Part shown: positions 1-9,225 of the stretch, in pieces | How positions within the stretch are numbered: the stretch's first letter is position 1 | Layout: the number at the start of each line of letters is the position of its first letter | NCBI GenBank assembly: GCA_027491115.1 | Contig: JAIXWV010000038.1 | Coordinates: forward strand, 1 to 64,000 | Length of the DNA: 64,000 bases | DNA from: Pseudomonadota bacterium | Lineage (GTDB): Bacteria; Bdellovibrionota; UBA1018; CAIMNF01 | Reading direction: 5' to 3' | The notes under the pieces: generated by a model | Databases searched by the model: none | The model's input: the letters and a program-made list of their open reading frames with translations, nothing else | What the model was told of the DNA's origin: nothing | Position numbers and translations under genes: made by a program

Positions 1-2129
1 CCGTTCTCCTCGAAGTTCATCATTCCATCGGGCTGCATCAACCCCGAAAGCACTTTGGACATGCTGGCGGGATTCTCGTAGGGACCCGCAATCCCGCCTT
101 CCCTCGCATCAGCTTGCTTCAGCGCCTCAGACTCGATCGAGGCGGGTTCGCTCACCGAAGAAGCGCCCATATTGGTCAAGGAGGTATTCAGCCTCCCGAA
201 CTGCGCCTTCAAGTCACGCTGAAGCACAGCCAGAGCAGCGCCAAACTGATTCAACTGGGTCTTTACTCCAGCATTGGAATCGTTCACGAACTTCACCAGG
301 ACCTTCTGAGAAGTCGCCAATTGGGTCTTCTTGCCAGTTCGGATCCCTTTCAGTGTGGTGATGCAGCCGTTGATCCCTTTGCAAGCGAAGCTCACTGGAG
401 GCAGAGCATAGGCGCCGGACTGAGTTCCTCCGGTAATGGTTTTTGAGGTTCCGCTCATACCATTCCCCTCGAGGAGATCCGTGACCCCTTGTTTCATCTG
501 AACGAAGCAGCCCTGCATTTTTTCAGGGTCGTCCGTGGTGCAGTTGTAGCGGTTTACATTAGCGACCTGCCCGCTCAATACGGACATGGCATCACCGTAA
601 GATTTGTTGACCGCTGCGAGATCGTTCCGGAGGTTGGCACTCACCTCGTCCTTCACTTTGGTGATCTCGGCCTTTTGCTTGTTGTAAGGTGAGGTCATCG
701 AGCGTTTTTGCTGTTTTCTCCAGCCGTCTGCTTCGGTAAAGCAGCTTCCGGCGATGGCATTCAGTTGCTGACTCACGTTTACGCCGGTTTTTCCTGAGAG
801 CTCCTGCATCGCCGCGGAGTGCTTCCGTGCAATGTCATTCCAACTCGTTTCACGGGTGACCAACTTACCCCCGTCCTCACCCTTTTCATCCTGGGCTCCG
901 AGATCCCTCAAGATGGCGGTTTGCAGAGAATCAAACTCGGCGCCGAAAGACTCGGACTCTTCAGTCCTTCGCTGATCCCGCATCACCCCACGTGAAGTGA
1001 TGAATGCCGACTGACTGACCTGACTCTTAAGCCACTCCATCGGACCGCAGGCTTGTCGGTTGTATACTGTGCGGCCGGTCGCCGAATCGGTTTTAGGAAC
1101 AAAGCAAGTGAGAGCGCGTCCTCCGCTGATACTGACCCCTTTCCCGGTCTGCATGCACTTGGTCACTTCCCCCATGCGCCCGCTTTCGAGGGTCTGTTCG
1201 TTGGCCTCGGTTCTGGTTTTCATCTCGTCGATCTTGGTCTTAAACTCCGCTTCGCGGGTGTTCATCTCCTTCAGTTGGGTGTTCAGCGCCCGCTGGATCC
1301 CGAAAAGCCCCTTGAACTGGTTCCCGGAATCGCCCTCCGCCCCTGCGAGTTTCTCGTCTTCCGGCCCGAGCATCTCATCGACCTGGCGGATTTGATCGCC
1401 CACTTCGGCTACGAACTGCTCACCTTTTTTGAATTCCGCCTGGTTGGCCTGTAGGACGGTTTGCAATTGTGTCGAAGCGTGAGCAACTGCTGTTTTCATC
1501 GCGTTTTGCTTACATTCGTATATTTTGATCTCGGCCTCGAGCGCCTTTTGATCCCGATCTGCGCAGTTTTTAGCTTTCCAGGACAAGAATGCACGGTAAT
1601 TGGCGATGATCTTCAGCTCGTCTTCGATCTTTTCATTCCCTTTCTTTTTCTGATCTTCTGTTGGATCAGAAGCAGTCCCGAAATACACAGAGCAAGAGGA
1701 TGGTTCTGCGGAAGGCTCAGGGAAAACCGAGTCGCAATGCTCGAGCTTGAATTTGCTCGAGTCAAAGTTCTTGGGGTCGGCGATCTTGGCGCCCACCAGA
1801 GTGGTCAAGCCGGCCTCACCCGGCTTCTTGAACTGGTTGCTGAAAAGATTCGCCACCCCACTTTGGACGTTTAACTGGCTGAGAGCTCCATGGGCAAGGC
1901 GCTCAGTAGACCCCATCTCACACTGTTTCATCGCGTATTGGAGCTGCGCCATGGGGTCCTGGAGCGCGAGCTGCTGGGCAGCAGGATTGAAAATGAGGTA
2001 TTGGGCTTGATTGGCGAGATTTCCCACTGCTCCCGCCACATCCTGCATGCCGGTTCCGGCCACGCCTGGACTCGAAACAAAAGACAGCAAAACCACCCAA
2101 GACGAAACACCCCTGAATTTTTGGCTCAT
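1..2129 (-). CDS. Large exported Cys-rich coiled-coil protein, 3' end outside the window
   Basis: An open minus-strand frame begins at ATG 2127-2129 and runs without a stop to base 1, giving at least 709 codons; the C-terminus lies outside the window. The N-terminus (MSQKFRGVSSWVVLLSFVSS, then PGVAG) is a clear Sec signal peptide. The mature part is Gln/Glu/Lys-rich with long helical, probably coiled-coil stretches (for example around EMNTREAEFKTKIDEMKTRT) and about a dozen scattered cysteines, which suggests a disulfide-bonded periplasmic or secreted protein. I recognise no family. A weak AAGGGG ribosome-binding site lies about 11 bases before the ATG, inside an inverted repeat. It is transcribed away from rimP. 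Coding status is well supported by length and the signal peptide; function is unknown. Confidence 0.8.
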   Translation of the reverse strand, partial: MSQKFRGVSSWVVLLSFVSSPGVAGTGMQDVAGAVGNLANQAQYLIFNPAAQQLALQDPMAQLQYAMKQCEMGSTERLAHGALSQLNVQSGVANLFSNQFKKPGEAGLTTLVGAKIADPKNFDSSKFKLEHCDSVFPEPSAEPSSCSVYFGTASDPTEDQKKKGNEKIEDELKIIANYRAFLSWKAKNCADRDQKALEAEIKIYECKQNAMKTAVAHASTQLQTVLQANQAEFKKGEQFVAEVGDQIRQVDEMLGPEDEKLAGAEGDSGNQFKGLFGIQRALNTQLKEMNTREAEFKTKIDEMKTRTEANEQTLESGRMGEVTKCMQTGKGVSISGGRALTCFVPKTDSATGRTVYNRQACGPMEWLKSQVSQSAFITSRGVMRDQRRTEESESFGAEFDSLQTAILRDLGAQDEKGEDGGKLVTRETSWNDIARKHSAAMQELSGKTGVNVSQQLNAIAGSCFTEADGWRKQQKRSMTSPYNKQKAEITKVKDEVSANLRNDLAAVNKSYGDAMSVLSGQVANVNRYNCTTDDPEKMQGCFVQMKQGVTDLLEGNGMSGTSKTITGGTQSGAYALPPVSFACKGINGCITTLKGIRTGKKTQLATSQKVLVKFVNDSNAGVKTQLNQFGAALAVLQRDLKAQFGRLNTSLTNMGASSVSEPASIESEALKQADAREGGIAGPYENPASMSKVLSGLMQPDGMMNFEEN

Positions 2130-2131
2130 TC

Positions 2132-2150
2132 TCTGAAAACCCCTTTCAGA
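2132..2150 (-). repeat. 7-bp inverted repeat holding the ribosome-binding site of the exported coiled-coil gene
   Basis: TCTGAAA and TTTCAGA flank a 5-base centre just upstream of ATG 2129. On the transcript the purine-rich AAGGGG lies across the loop, so the hairpin could modulate translation. Seen directly; the role is inferred. Confidence 0.45.
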
Positions 2151-2277
2151 CTAACTCAGTCAAGTTTAGGGGGTAACCGAGGTAAACGGAAATGAAAAAA
2201 GCTGAAAACAAGGGCTCAATGCGGGGATGCGCCCTCGAATCAACGAAGGCCGTTGAGAATGACTGACCGAATGAGGC

Positions 2278-2306
2278 TTGATATTCTCCCATGTTTCGGG
2301 TAAGAC
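2278..2306 (+). promoter_or_regulatory. Candidate promoter for the rimP-nusA-infB operon
   Basis: TTGATA (2278-2283), a 17-base spacer and TAAGAC (2301-2306) give a good -35 and a weak -10 in the 200-base gap between two divergent genes. Transcripts would start near 2312 and carry the hairpin at 2340-2370 in their leader. Confidence 0.4.
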
Positions 2307-2339
2307 ACTCAAGGATCCTCAACAACTAGAGTATGGATG

Positions 2340-2370
2340 AGCGGGTTCGGAAGATCCCCGCTTTTTTTTT
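2340..2370 (+). terminator. Intrinsic-terminator-like hairpin in the leader of the rimP operon
   Basis: AGCGGG (2340-2345) pairs with CCCGCT (2357-2362), followed directly by nine T residues (2362-2370). No gene lies upstream on this strand apart from the short leader, so the hairpin sits between the candidate promoter and the first gene, as an attenuator would. The stem is only 6 bp, so efficiency is uncertain. Confidence 0.55.
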
Positions 2371-2375
2371 ACCTT

Positions 2376-3065
2376 ATGGACCATATGACACTGAGTACTA
2401 CAAACATCACAACCGCCATCGCCGACACCGCGCTTTTGAGTCCGGAAGAGCGGCTCACGCGTCATCTAGAGAGCCTGCTGGCCCCGCTGGGTTATGAATT
2501 GGTGGCGATGGAGATCACGAACCATCGTGAAAAGAAACTTTCTCTATACATCGACCTGCTCGGTAAAAACGATGATGGCGTCGGCATCGAAGATTGCGTG
2601 AAAGTGTCTCATGCGTTGGACGCTCCATTGGAAGAGAATGAAGAGCTGAAAGCGATCTTCAAGGGCCCTTACGAACTCGAGGTTTCGTCTCCCGGTATTG
2701 ACCGCCCGCTTCGGAAACCTTCGGACTTCGAGAACTTCCAGGGAGAGGTGGCTCGATTAAACACTTTCCGGCCCTTGACCGGAGAGGAAACTCGGGCACC
2801 TGAATACAGTGCCAAAAATCCGAAACAAAAAAACTTTTACGGAATCCTGAGAGGTTTCGAGTCCGACAGTCGGAGCATCCTGTTCGGAGTGATACCGGAG
2901 GATGGAACCCGTGCCGTGTTCAAAAACAAAAAGTCCAAAGACAAGAAAGCCCCGGAGAAGAAGGAATCCGGGCGAGCGGAAACTCTGATCCGGGTACCCC
3001 TCGAGCTCGTGGCCAAGGCCAATCTCGAACCCATGATCGAAATTCCTGAGAACAAGAACAAATAA
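2376..3065 (+). CDS. rimP: Ribosome maturation factor RimP
   Basis: Cytoplasmic factor for 30S subunit assembly. The core matches RimP: an N-terminal half with LAPLGYELVAMEI and the region around YELEVSSPGIDRPL, which is a family signature, then an SH3-like C-terminal half. At about 230 residues it is longer than the usual 150-170; the extra is a Lys-rich insert (FKNKKSKDKKAPEKKESGR) in the C-terminal domain. The frame is open back to ATG 2337, but that stretch encodes the leader hairpin and T-run, so I prefer ATG 2376; ATG 2385 is also possible. None of these has a strong ribosome-binding site. First gene of an operon with nusA 35 bases downstream, the order seen in many bacteria. Confidence 0.9.
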   Translation: MDHMTLSTTNITTAIADTALLSPEERLTRHLESLLAPLGYELVAMEITNHREKKLSLYIDLLGKNDDGVGIEDCVKVSHALDAPLEENEELKAIFKGPYELEVSSPGIDRPLRKPSDFENFQGEVARLNTFRPLTGEETRAPEYSAKNPKQKNFYGILRGFESDSRSILFGVIPEDGTRAVFKNKKSKDKKAPEKKESGRAETLIRVPLELVAKANLEPMIEIPENKNK

Positions 3066-3100
3066 CTTCAAAAGAACCCAATCGAGAGGAGATATCGAAC

Positions 3101-4492
3101 ATGAATCTGATGACAGAATTGAGCCGGGTGATTGAATCCGTAGGCCGCGACCGTGGCATCAAGCGTGAAATCATCGTGAGCGCCATCGAGCAGGCGATCC
3201 TCGCCGCCGCACAAAAGAAGTACGGCCCCCACGCTATTCTCGAGGCCCACTACAACGAGGAATCCGGTGACGTGGATCTCTACCTCTTCAAGAAGGTGGT
3301 CGATAGTGAAGACGACATGCTCGAAGAGTCGGAGGAGATCAAGATCCAGGACGCTCTGGAACTCGATCCCCAGGCCCAAATCGGTGACGAACTCGGTGTG
3401 AAGGTCGAAACCCCCAGCTTCGGCCGGGTGGATGCCCAGACCGCCAAGCAGATCATTTTCCAGAAGGTCCGGGATGCCGAGCGCGACATCATCTTCAACG
3501 AATACCTCCCCTTGAAGGGCGAGATCATCTCCGGGATCGCCCGTCGCATGGAGCGCGGCAATCTGGTGATCGACCTCGGGAAGACCGATGCATTCCTTCC
3601 GAAGAACGAGATCATTCCCGGCGAACTCTACAAGCCGGGTGACCGTGTCCAGGCGATTCTGGTCGATGTGGTGACCACCACCAAGGGTCCCGCACTCTAC
3701 ATCAGCCGGACCAACCCCAAGTACCTCATGAAGCTGTTCGAACAGGAAGTGCCTGAGATCCGTGACGGCATCATCGAAATCAAGCAATGCTCACGCGAGC
3801 CCGGTTCACGCGCCAAGATGGCCGTGATCTCGAAAGACCGTGACATTGATCCGGTCGGCGCATGCGTCGGGATGAAAGGCGTACGCGTCCAGCAGGTCAT
3901 TCAGGAGCTCAAAGGCGAGAAGATCGACATCATTCCTTGGTCCGACAACCCGATGGTTTTCGCCCGTTCTGCCCTGTCTCCTGCAGAAATTTCTTCGATC
4001 CGGATCGACGAGCGCACCAAGGCCATGGAGATCATGGTCGAGGACTCCCAGCTCTCGCTCGCCATCGGCAAGCGAGGTCAGAATGTTCGTCTGGCAGCCC
4101 AAATCACCGGATGGAAACTGGACATCATCTCCAAGACCAAGCTCCAGAAGCGGGTCCAGGATGCCATCACCAACCTGATGAACATCGAAGGAATGAATGA
4201 CACCCAAGCCCGGGCGCTCGCCCAGGTCGGCGTCCTGAATATCCGCCAGCTCTCCGAGACCGGAATCGATAACCTAGCCAAAGTTCCAGGCTTCGAAGAT
4301 CGGGAAGTGGCCGAACGCATGAAGGCCAGAGCCCAGCAATTGGTAGATGAAGGCTCCCCGATTGTGAACGGCGTGCAAGCTCCGACCACCATCGGTGCAG
4401 TCGAGAACGACGCCAAGGCTCAGGCCTCTGAGAAACTGAAAGAAATGATTCAACAAGCTGAAGGCGCCACCGCCGGAGGAACCGCTGAATGA
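3101..4492 (+). CDS. nusA: Transcription termination/antitermination factor NusA
   Basis: RNA polymerase-binding elongation factor controlling pausing, termination and antitermination. Domain order as seen: polymerase-binding N-terminal domain (about 1-125), S1 domain from about residue 140 (GEIISGIARRMERGNLVIDL), KH1 around 250 (GACVGMKGVRVQQV), KH2 around 320 (AIGKRGQNVRLAAQ), then one helix-hairpin-helix-like C-terminal segment (about 350-415). Length 463 is normal for NusA without the duplicated E. coli acidic repeats. Strong ribosome-binding site GAGAGGAGA before ATG 3101. Its stop overlaps the infB start (ATGA), so the two are probably translationally coupled. NusA is known to feed back on its own operon in E. 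coli, which makes the leader hairpin at 2340-2370 relevant. Confidence 0.97.
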   Translation: MNLMTELSRVIESVGRDRGIKREIIVSAIEQAILAAAQKKYGPHAILEAHYNEESGDVDLYLFKKVVDSEDDMLEESEEIKIQDALELDPQAQIGDELGVKVETPSFGRVDAQTAKQIIFQKVRDAERDIIFNEYLPLKGEIISGIARRMERGNLVIDLGKTDAFLPKNEIIPGELYKPGDRVQAILVDVVTTTKGPALYISRTNPKYLMKLFEQEVPEIRDGIIEIKQCSREPGSRAKMAVISKDRDIDPVGACVGMKGVRVQQVIQELKGEKIDIIPWSDNPMVFARSALSPAEISSIRIDERTKAMEIMVEDSQLSLAIGKRGQNVRLAAQITGWKLDIISKTKLQKRVQDAITNLMNIEGMNDTQARALAQVGVLNIRQLSETGIDNLAKVPGFEDREVAERMKARAQQLVDEGSPIVNGVQAPTTIGAVENDAKAQASEKLKEMIQQAEGATAGGTAE

Positions 4493-7368
4493 CGGATCGC
4501 GAACCGCTCAAGGTCTACGAGCTCTCTAAAGAGCTCGGCATTGACTCCATCACCCTGGTCGACAAACTAAACGGGCTCTCTATTGCTGTGAAGAATCACA
4601 TGAGCGAGCTCTCGGACGCCGACGTCGAAAAAGCTCGAACCGCCCTGAAGACCGGCGCCGTGGCGGAAGACACTTCCAAGGCCAAGAAAAGCACCGGAAC
4701 CGGCACGGCGAAAAAAACTGTGACGAAGAAAGCCGCTCCTGCGACCGCGACTCCGGAAGCTCCGAAGGTCGTGGCGAAAACCACGGCTCCGAGCGAAACG
4801 GCTCCGGCACCGAAAACAGCAGCTGTCAGGAAGCGTCCTAGTGCTACGCCGGCCGAGAAACCGGTAGCAGCAGCTCCTGCTGCCGCTGGAGAAACCTCCT
4901 CGAGCAGCTCGACTGTGATCCGCCGTCGGGTTCTCTCCGATGGAGCGACCCAGACTGTGACCTCGACCATCTCGACCACAACCGGAACTGAGTCGGTTCC
5001 TGCTCCGGCTCCCGCTGAAGTGGTACCGGAGACCGTGCTCGAGGCCGCTCCTCAACCCACCTTTGCACCAGAAGAGACACCGGCTGTTGTACCTCCTGTA
5101 GAAACCGGTGGATTTTTGAAGACCGTGGAAGCCCCGAAAACTTCCTCCGAGGGCACTGTTGAAACGGTTCGTACTGAAGTCAAAACCGAAGGTGGGAAGA
5201 CCACCACTTCGATCATCCGCAGGACCGAGATCACGACCTTGACGACATCCAGCTTGAAAGACATCAAGCGGACGGGCGGTCTCCGGATCATCGAACAACC
5301 GAAAATCACTCCGAAATCCGCCATCCGTCCCGGCCTCGACAAAGCAGCACCGGGAACCACGGCGACCGACGGGAAGAAGATCGGTTTCAAGACCGATCGG
5401 GATGGATTCAAATTCGCACGGGTGGACAAGGAAAACCTCGACCGCATGGCCGAGGAAGAAGCCCGCAAGCGCGGCCCCAAGGCCTTTGAAGCCGTGGTGA
5501 AACCTGAAGACGTCAAGTTCTCCGACTACCGGAAGAAAGAGATGATCTTCATTCCCAAGAAGAAGAAGGCACCCGTGGGGAAAGAGACCAAGCGTACCGA
5601 GATCACCGTTGCCGCTGCCCACAAACGGGTGGTGGAAATGGGGGACACCATCAAGGTCTCCGAACTGGCCCAGCAAATGAGTGTCAAAGCGACCGATGTC
5701 ATCAAGAAACTGATGAGCATGGGGACCATGGCCACCATGAACCAGGTGATCGATCTCGACACCGCGACCATCATCGCAGGTGAGTTCCAGTTCGAAGTGA
5801 AAAACATCGCATTCAAGGAACACTCCGTTCTCGAGCAGGGAGAAGACCGGGAAGAAGATCTGCTTCCTCGTCCTCCGGTGGTCACCATCATGGGTCACGT
5901 CGACCACGGGAAAACCACCCTCCTCGATTCGATCCGTGAGGCCAATGTGGCCGAAGGGGAAGCCGGCGGAATCACCCAGCACATCGGTGCCTATACCATC
6001 GAAAAAGACGGGAAGATGATCACCTTCATCGACACTCCCGGCCACGAAGCGTTCACGAACATGCGTGCTCGCGGAGCGAACGCCACGGACATCGTGATTC
6101 TGGTGGTCTCGGCCGATGACGGGGTGATGCCTCAAACCCGTGAAGCTCTATCGCACGCGAAGGCGGCGGGAGTGCCCATCATCGTCGCCGTGAACAAGAT
6201 CGACAAACCCGGAGCCAACCCCGAAAAAATCAAGCAGGCGCTGGCTGAACTCGACCTCCTCGCAGAAGACTGGGGCGGAGAAACGATGTTTGTCCCCGTG
6301 TCGGCGTTGAAAAAAACCAATCTCGACAAATTGCTCGAGAGCATCCTTCTGGTGGCTGAAGTCCAAGACCTCAAGGCAAATCAAAAAGCCTTGGCAACCG
6401 GCGTAGTCCTGGAGTCCAGGATCGAAAAGGGACGTGGCCCTGTGGCCAGCGCCCTCGTCGACCGGGGAACTCTCCGGATCGGTGATATCGTGGTCAGCGG
6501 AACCCAATGGGGTCGCGTGAAGGCCATGACCAACCACCTCTCGGAGTCCGTGAAAGACGTTCTTCCTGGCATGGCAGCCGAGATTCTCGGTCTCGACGGC
6601 GTTCCGAATGCGGGTGACCGCTTCGACGTGGTCAAAGACGAGAAAGCGGCGACCACACTCGTGGACCACCGGATCCAGGCCGCTCGTGACAAGAAATCGA
6701 TGAGTTCGAAGGCTTCCATGGAAGATCTGTTCGCCCGCGCACAAGCTGGGGAACTCAAAGAACTTCGTGTGGTCCTGAAGGCGGACGTTTTCGGCTCGGT
6801 GGAAGCGGTCAAAGACTCCCTCACCAAGCAGTCCACCGAAAAAGTGAAGGTCAAAGTGATTCACTCCGCAGCCGGTGGGATCACCGAAAGCGACGTGATG
6901 CTCGCGAACGCATCTGATGCGATCATCATCGGCTTCAACGTTCGTCCGGAAACCAAAGCCCGGGCCATCGCTGAATCCGAGCATATCGAGATCAAGTGCT
7001 ACAACATCATCTACGAACTGCTGGACGATGTGAAACTGGCCATGGCCGGATTGCTCGAGAAGAAGAAGGTCGAGACCTACCTCGGTCGGGCCGAAGTCCG
7101 TCAGACTTTCAGCGTGCCGAAGGCCGGAACCATTGCAGGTTGCTTCGTGATCGACGGAAAGCTCGTGCGGAACGCGCAAGTCCGCTTGCTGCGTGATAGC
7201 CGGATCATCTTCGACGGGAAGTTGAACTCTTTGAAGCGCTTCAAAGACGACGCCAAAGAAGTGGCCCAAGGATATGAGTGCGGGATGGGTATCGACGGGT
7301 ACAACGACATCAAGATCGGTGACTTGATCGAGGCCTATCAGATCGACATGGTCGCTCAGGAACTTTGA
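4489..7368 (+). CDS. infB: Translation initiation factor IF-2
   Basis: GTPase that delivers initiator fMet-tRNA to the 30S subunit and promotes subunit joining. 959 residues. An IF2_N motif at about 5-50 is followed by a long Ala/Pro/Thr/Lys-rich disordered linker (about 55-340), a second IF2_N motif (about 380-430), the G domain with G1 [10 protein letters not shown] (about 468), DTPGHEAF and NKID, then IF-2 domains II-IV with [11 protein letters not shown] and the C-terminal initiator-tRNA domain. The low-complexity linker creates very long antisense open frames that are not genes. ATGA overlap with nusA; rbfA follows 12 bases downstream. Confidence 0.98.
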   Translation: MTDREPLKVYELSKELGIDSITLVDKLNGLSIAVKNHMSELSDADVEKARTALKTGAVAEDTSKAKKSTGTGTAKKTVTKKAAPATATPEAPKVVAKTTAPSETAPAPKTAAVRKRPSATPAEKPVAAAPAAAGETSSSSSTVIRRRVLSDGATQTVTSTISTTTGTESVPAPAPAEVVPETVLEAAPQPTFAPEETPAVVPPVETGGFLKTVEAPKTSSEGTVETVRTEVKTEGGKTTTSIIRRTEITTLTTSSLKDIKRTGGLRIIEQPKITPKSAIRPGLDKAAPGTTATDGKKIGFKTDRDGFKFARVDKENLDRMAEEEARKRGPKAFEAVVKPEDVKFSDYRKKEMIFIPKKKKAPVGKETKRTEITVAAAHKRVVEMGDTIKVSELAQQMSVKATDVIKKLMSMGTMATMNQVIDLDTATIIAGEFQFEVKNIAFKEHSVLEQGEDREEDLLPRPPVVTIMGHVDHGKTTLLDSIREANVAEGEAGGITQHIGAYTIEKDGKMITFIDTPGHEAFTNMRARGANATDIVILVVSADDGVMPQTREALSHAKAAGVPIIVAVNKIDKPGANPEKIKQALAELDLLAEDWGGETMFVPVSALKKTNLDKLLESILLVAEVQDLKANQKALATGVVLESRIEKGRGPVASALVDRGTLRIGDIVVSGTQWGRVKAMTNHLSESVKDVLPGMAAEILGLDGVPNAGDRFDVVKDEKAATTLVDHRIQAARDKKSMSSKASMEDLFARAQAGELKELRVVLKADVFGSVEAVKDSLTKQSTEKVKVKVIHSAAGGITESDVMLANASDAIIIGFNVRPETKARAIAESEHIEIKCYNIIYELLDDVKLAMAGLLEKKKVETYLGRAEVRQTFSVPKAGTIAGCFVIDGKLVRNAQVRLLRDSRIIFDGKLNSLKRFKDDAKEVAQGYECGMGIDGYNDIKIGDLIEAYQIDMVAQEL

Positions 7369-7380
7369 TCGGAGACCCCC

Positions 7381-7764
7381 ATGGACGCAATCAGGATCCA
7401 ACGGATCCAATCGATGATGAAGGACGAGCTCACCCTCCTGATCAACCGGGAACTGAAGGATCCTCGGATTCCGTCGGTCTCGGTGACCAATGTCGAGCTC
7501 ACACGGGATGCCAAACAGGCCACGGTGTTCATTTCGATCCTGTCGCTGAATCAAACCAGTGCGGACCCGGAACTGATGCAGAGTTGCCTGGCCGCTCTCG
7601 AGAAGTCCAAGGGCTATCTGAAGAAGTCGATTTCGAAGATCATGCAGCTTCGATTCGTGCCCGAGCTCCTCTTCCGTGAGGACAAGGGTCTGGAGAACAC
7701 CCTCCGGGTTCATGAGTTGTTGAAGCAGATTTCAGACGAGAAAAAACCGAAGCCATCGGAATGA
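7381..7764 (+). CDS. rbfA: Ribosome-binding factor A
   Basis: Cold-shock 30S maturation factor with a KH-like fold. 127 residues, the typical size. Family features include the N-terminal RIQRIQSMMKDELTLLINRE helix, LKDPRI, and the C-terminal region LRFVPELLFREDKGLE. Ribosome-binding site GGAGA lies 7 bases before ATG 7381. The stop codon overlaps the truB ATG (ATGA). Confidence 0.96.
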   Translation: MDAIRIQRIQSMMKDELTLLINRELKDPRIPSVSVTNVELTRDAKQATVFISILSLNQTSADPELMQSCLAALEKSKGYLKKSISKIMQLRFVPELLFREDKGLENTLRVHELLKQISDEKKPKPSE

Positions 7765-8732
7765 GCGTTCAGCCGCTGCCTCCCGGAGCCTTCCTGATCG
7801 ACAAGCCGAAGGACTTCACCTCGAGCGATGTGGTGAACCGTCTGAAGCGCGTCTTGATTCGGAAAGGGTGTGCCCCGAAGAGCTTCAAGATCGGGCACGG
7901 AGGAACCCTCGACCCCTTCGCGACGGGCGTTCTTGCCGTACTGGTCGGAGAAGCGACCAAGCTCGCAGACTGCTACCTCCATTCGACCAAGTCTTACTCG
8001 GGAAGAATCCGCTTGGGGGAGCGCAAGGACACAGGGGACCTGACCGGAGAAACCCTGGAGCAGGCTCCGGTTCCGGACTTGAATCCGGAACAGTGGCAGG
8101 ATCTCGCAAAAGATTTCTCTTTGGAGCCTTATTGGCAGACTCCTCCGATGTATTCGGCCAAGAAGCTGGGGGGCCAGGCCCTCCATCAACTGGCCCGGAA
8201 AGGGATCGAGGTGAAGCGCGATCCGATACTGAAGCGGATCGACTCTTTCCGGATCCTGTCGAAAGAACAGGGATCCCTTGAGTTCTCCGTGACCTGTGAG
8301 AGTGGCACCTATGTCCGCGTTCTGGCCGAGGATCTCGCGCGAAAAGCAGGTACCCTCGCCTACCTCGACCGATTGGAACGGACCGCCTCGAGTGATTTGC
8401 GACTCTCTTCCTGTGATTCTTTGGACATAAGTGCCCAACAGATTGAAGAGGGTGTCCCCTTCACGGATTTCAAGAACTTCATTCCGCTGGGTTCACTTGG
8501 GACCCACCTGCCACGGATCGAGCTCAAAGGGTTCGAGCTCTCCCGGATCCGGAGCGGTGTCCCGGCTGAAATCGAACGCCTTCTCGGGATGGCGGATCGA
8601 GCAAACAGCATTTCCCGCTACCTGATCGCAGGAGTACATGGGAATCCGGTAGCCCTTCTCGAGAGACCGGATGCCGGGCATCCATTCCGTTTGCAGAGGA
8701 TTTTCGTCCATGAAACGCAAAACCCGGCTTGA
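7761..8732 (+). CDS. truB: tRNA pseudouridine(55) synthase TruB
   Basis: Converts U55 to pseudouridine in the T-loop of tRNAs. 323 residues. The catalytic motif GHGGTLDPFATGVL places the nucleophile at Asp51. FLIDKPKDFTSSDVV near the start and MYSAKKLGGQALHQLARKG are also characteristic, and a C-terminal PUA-like segment completes the protein. Overlaps rbfA by 4 bases and the recX-like gene downstream by 23. Confidence 0.96.
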   Translation: MSVQPLPPGAFLIDKPKDFTSSDVVNRLKRVLIRKGCAPKSFKIGHGGTLDPFATGVLAVLVGEATKLADCYLHSTKSYSGRIRLGERKDTGDLTGETLEQAPVPDLNPEQWQDLAKDFSLEPYWQTPPMYSAKKLGGQALHQLARKGIEVKRDPILKRIDSFRILSKEQGSLEFSVTCESGTYVRVLAEDLARKAGTLAYLDRLERTASSDLRLSSCDSLDISAQQIEEGVPFTDFKNFIPLGSLGTHLPRIELKGFELSRIRSGVPAEIERLLGMADRANSISRYLIAGVHGNPVALLERPDAGHPFRLQRIFVHETQNPA

Positions 8733-9225
8733 TTCCCAAAAGGCCTGGATGGACCTGGCGCTTTGGTACTGCTCGAAGCGAGAAACCTCGCGTACCGGGC
8801 TGCTTCGCTATCTCAAACGAAAACTGCGCGAAACCTCGGAGGGTGTGACTCCCTCCGAGGAGACCGAAGCGTGGCTGGTGGCGGTGGTCGATGAATGCGT
8901 CCGACTCCGGATCGTCGAGGACGCCCGTTATGCCGACATCCTCCAACGCGAATTCGAGCGCCGGGGTAAAGGAAGTCGATACATCCGACAAAAGCTGACC
9001 GAGAAGGGACTCAAGGAGCGGATCGAGACTCTGGAGTTCGATCCCGAGCGGGAACTCGAACGCGCTATCGATCTGGCCACACGGACACTCGGAAGAAGTC
9101 AGTTCAAAAAAATCACCGATCCCCGTGAACTCAAGATGAAACTCCTCAAAAAGATTGTGAGTTCGGGATACGACCTCGGAATCGCCAAGAGGGCTGTCGA
9201 GCAGGCGATCAAGAATCCCGCTTGA
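8710..9225 (+). CDS. recX: RecX-family regulatory protein
   Basis: RecX proteins bind and modulate the RecA filament. I chose ATG 8710 (MKRKTRLDSQKAWMDLALWY) rather than the upstream ATG 8671, which would overlap truB further. The repeated three-helix pattern of the family is visible: ALWYCSKRETSRTGLLRYL, then DARYADILQREFERRGKGSR, then the C-terminal repeat. About 171 residues, within family range. Identity rests on this pattern, not on a conserved catalytic residue. Last gene of the rimP operon. Its end overlaps the convergent methyltransferase gene by 17 bases. Confidence 0.75.
   Translation: MKRKTRLDSQKAWMDLALWYCSKRETSRTGLLRYLKRKLRETSEGVTPSEETEAWLVAVVDECVRLRIVEDARYADILQREFERRGKGSRYIRQKLTEKGLKERIETLEFDPERELERAIDLATRTLGRSQFKKITDPRELKMKLLKKIVSSGYDLGIAKRAVEQAIKNPA

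Noticed and set aside
2337-2375. N-terminal extension of RimP from ATG 2337
   Set aside because: It would translate the hairpin and T-run (SPLFFYL); RimP homologues do not have it and a leader hairpin is a better explanation.
4567-6135. 522-residue open frame antisense to infB, and a second of 521 residues at 6148-7713
   Set aside because: Composition mirrors the Ala/Pro-rich and GTPase coding frame of infB; no ribosome-binding site, domain or leader. They are shadows of strong codon bias.
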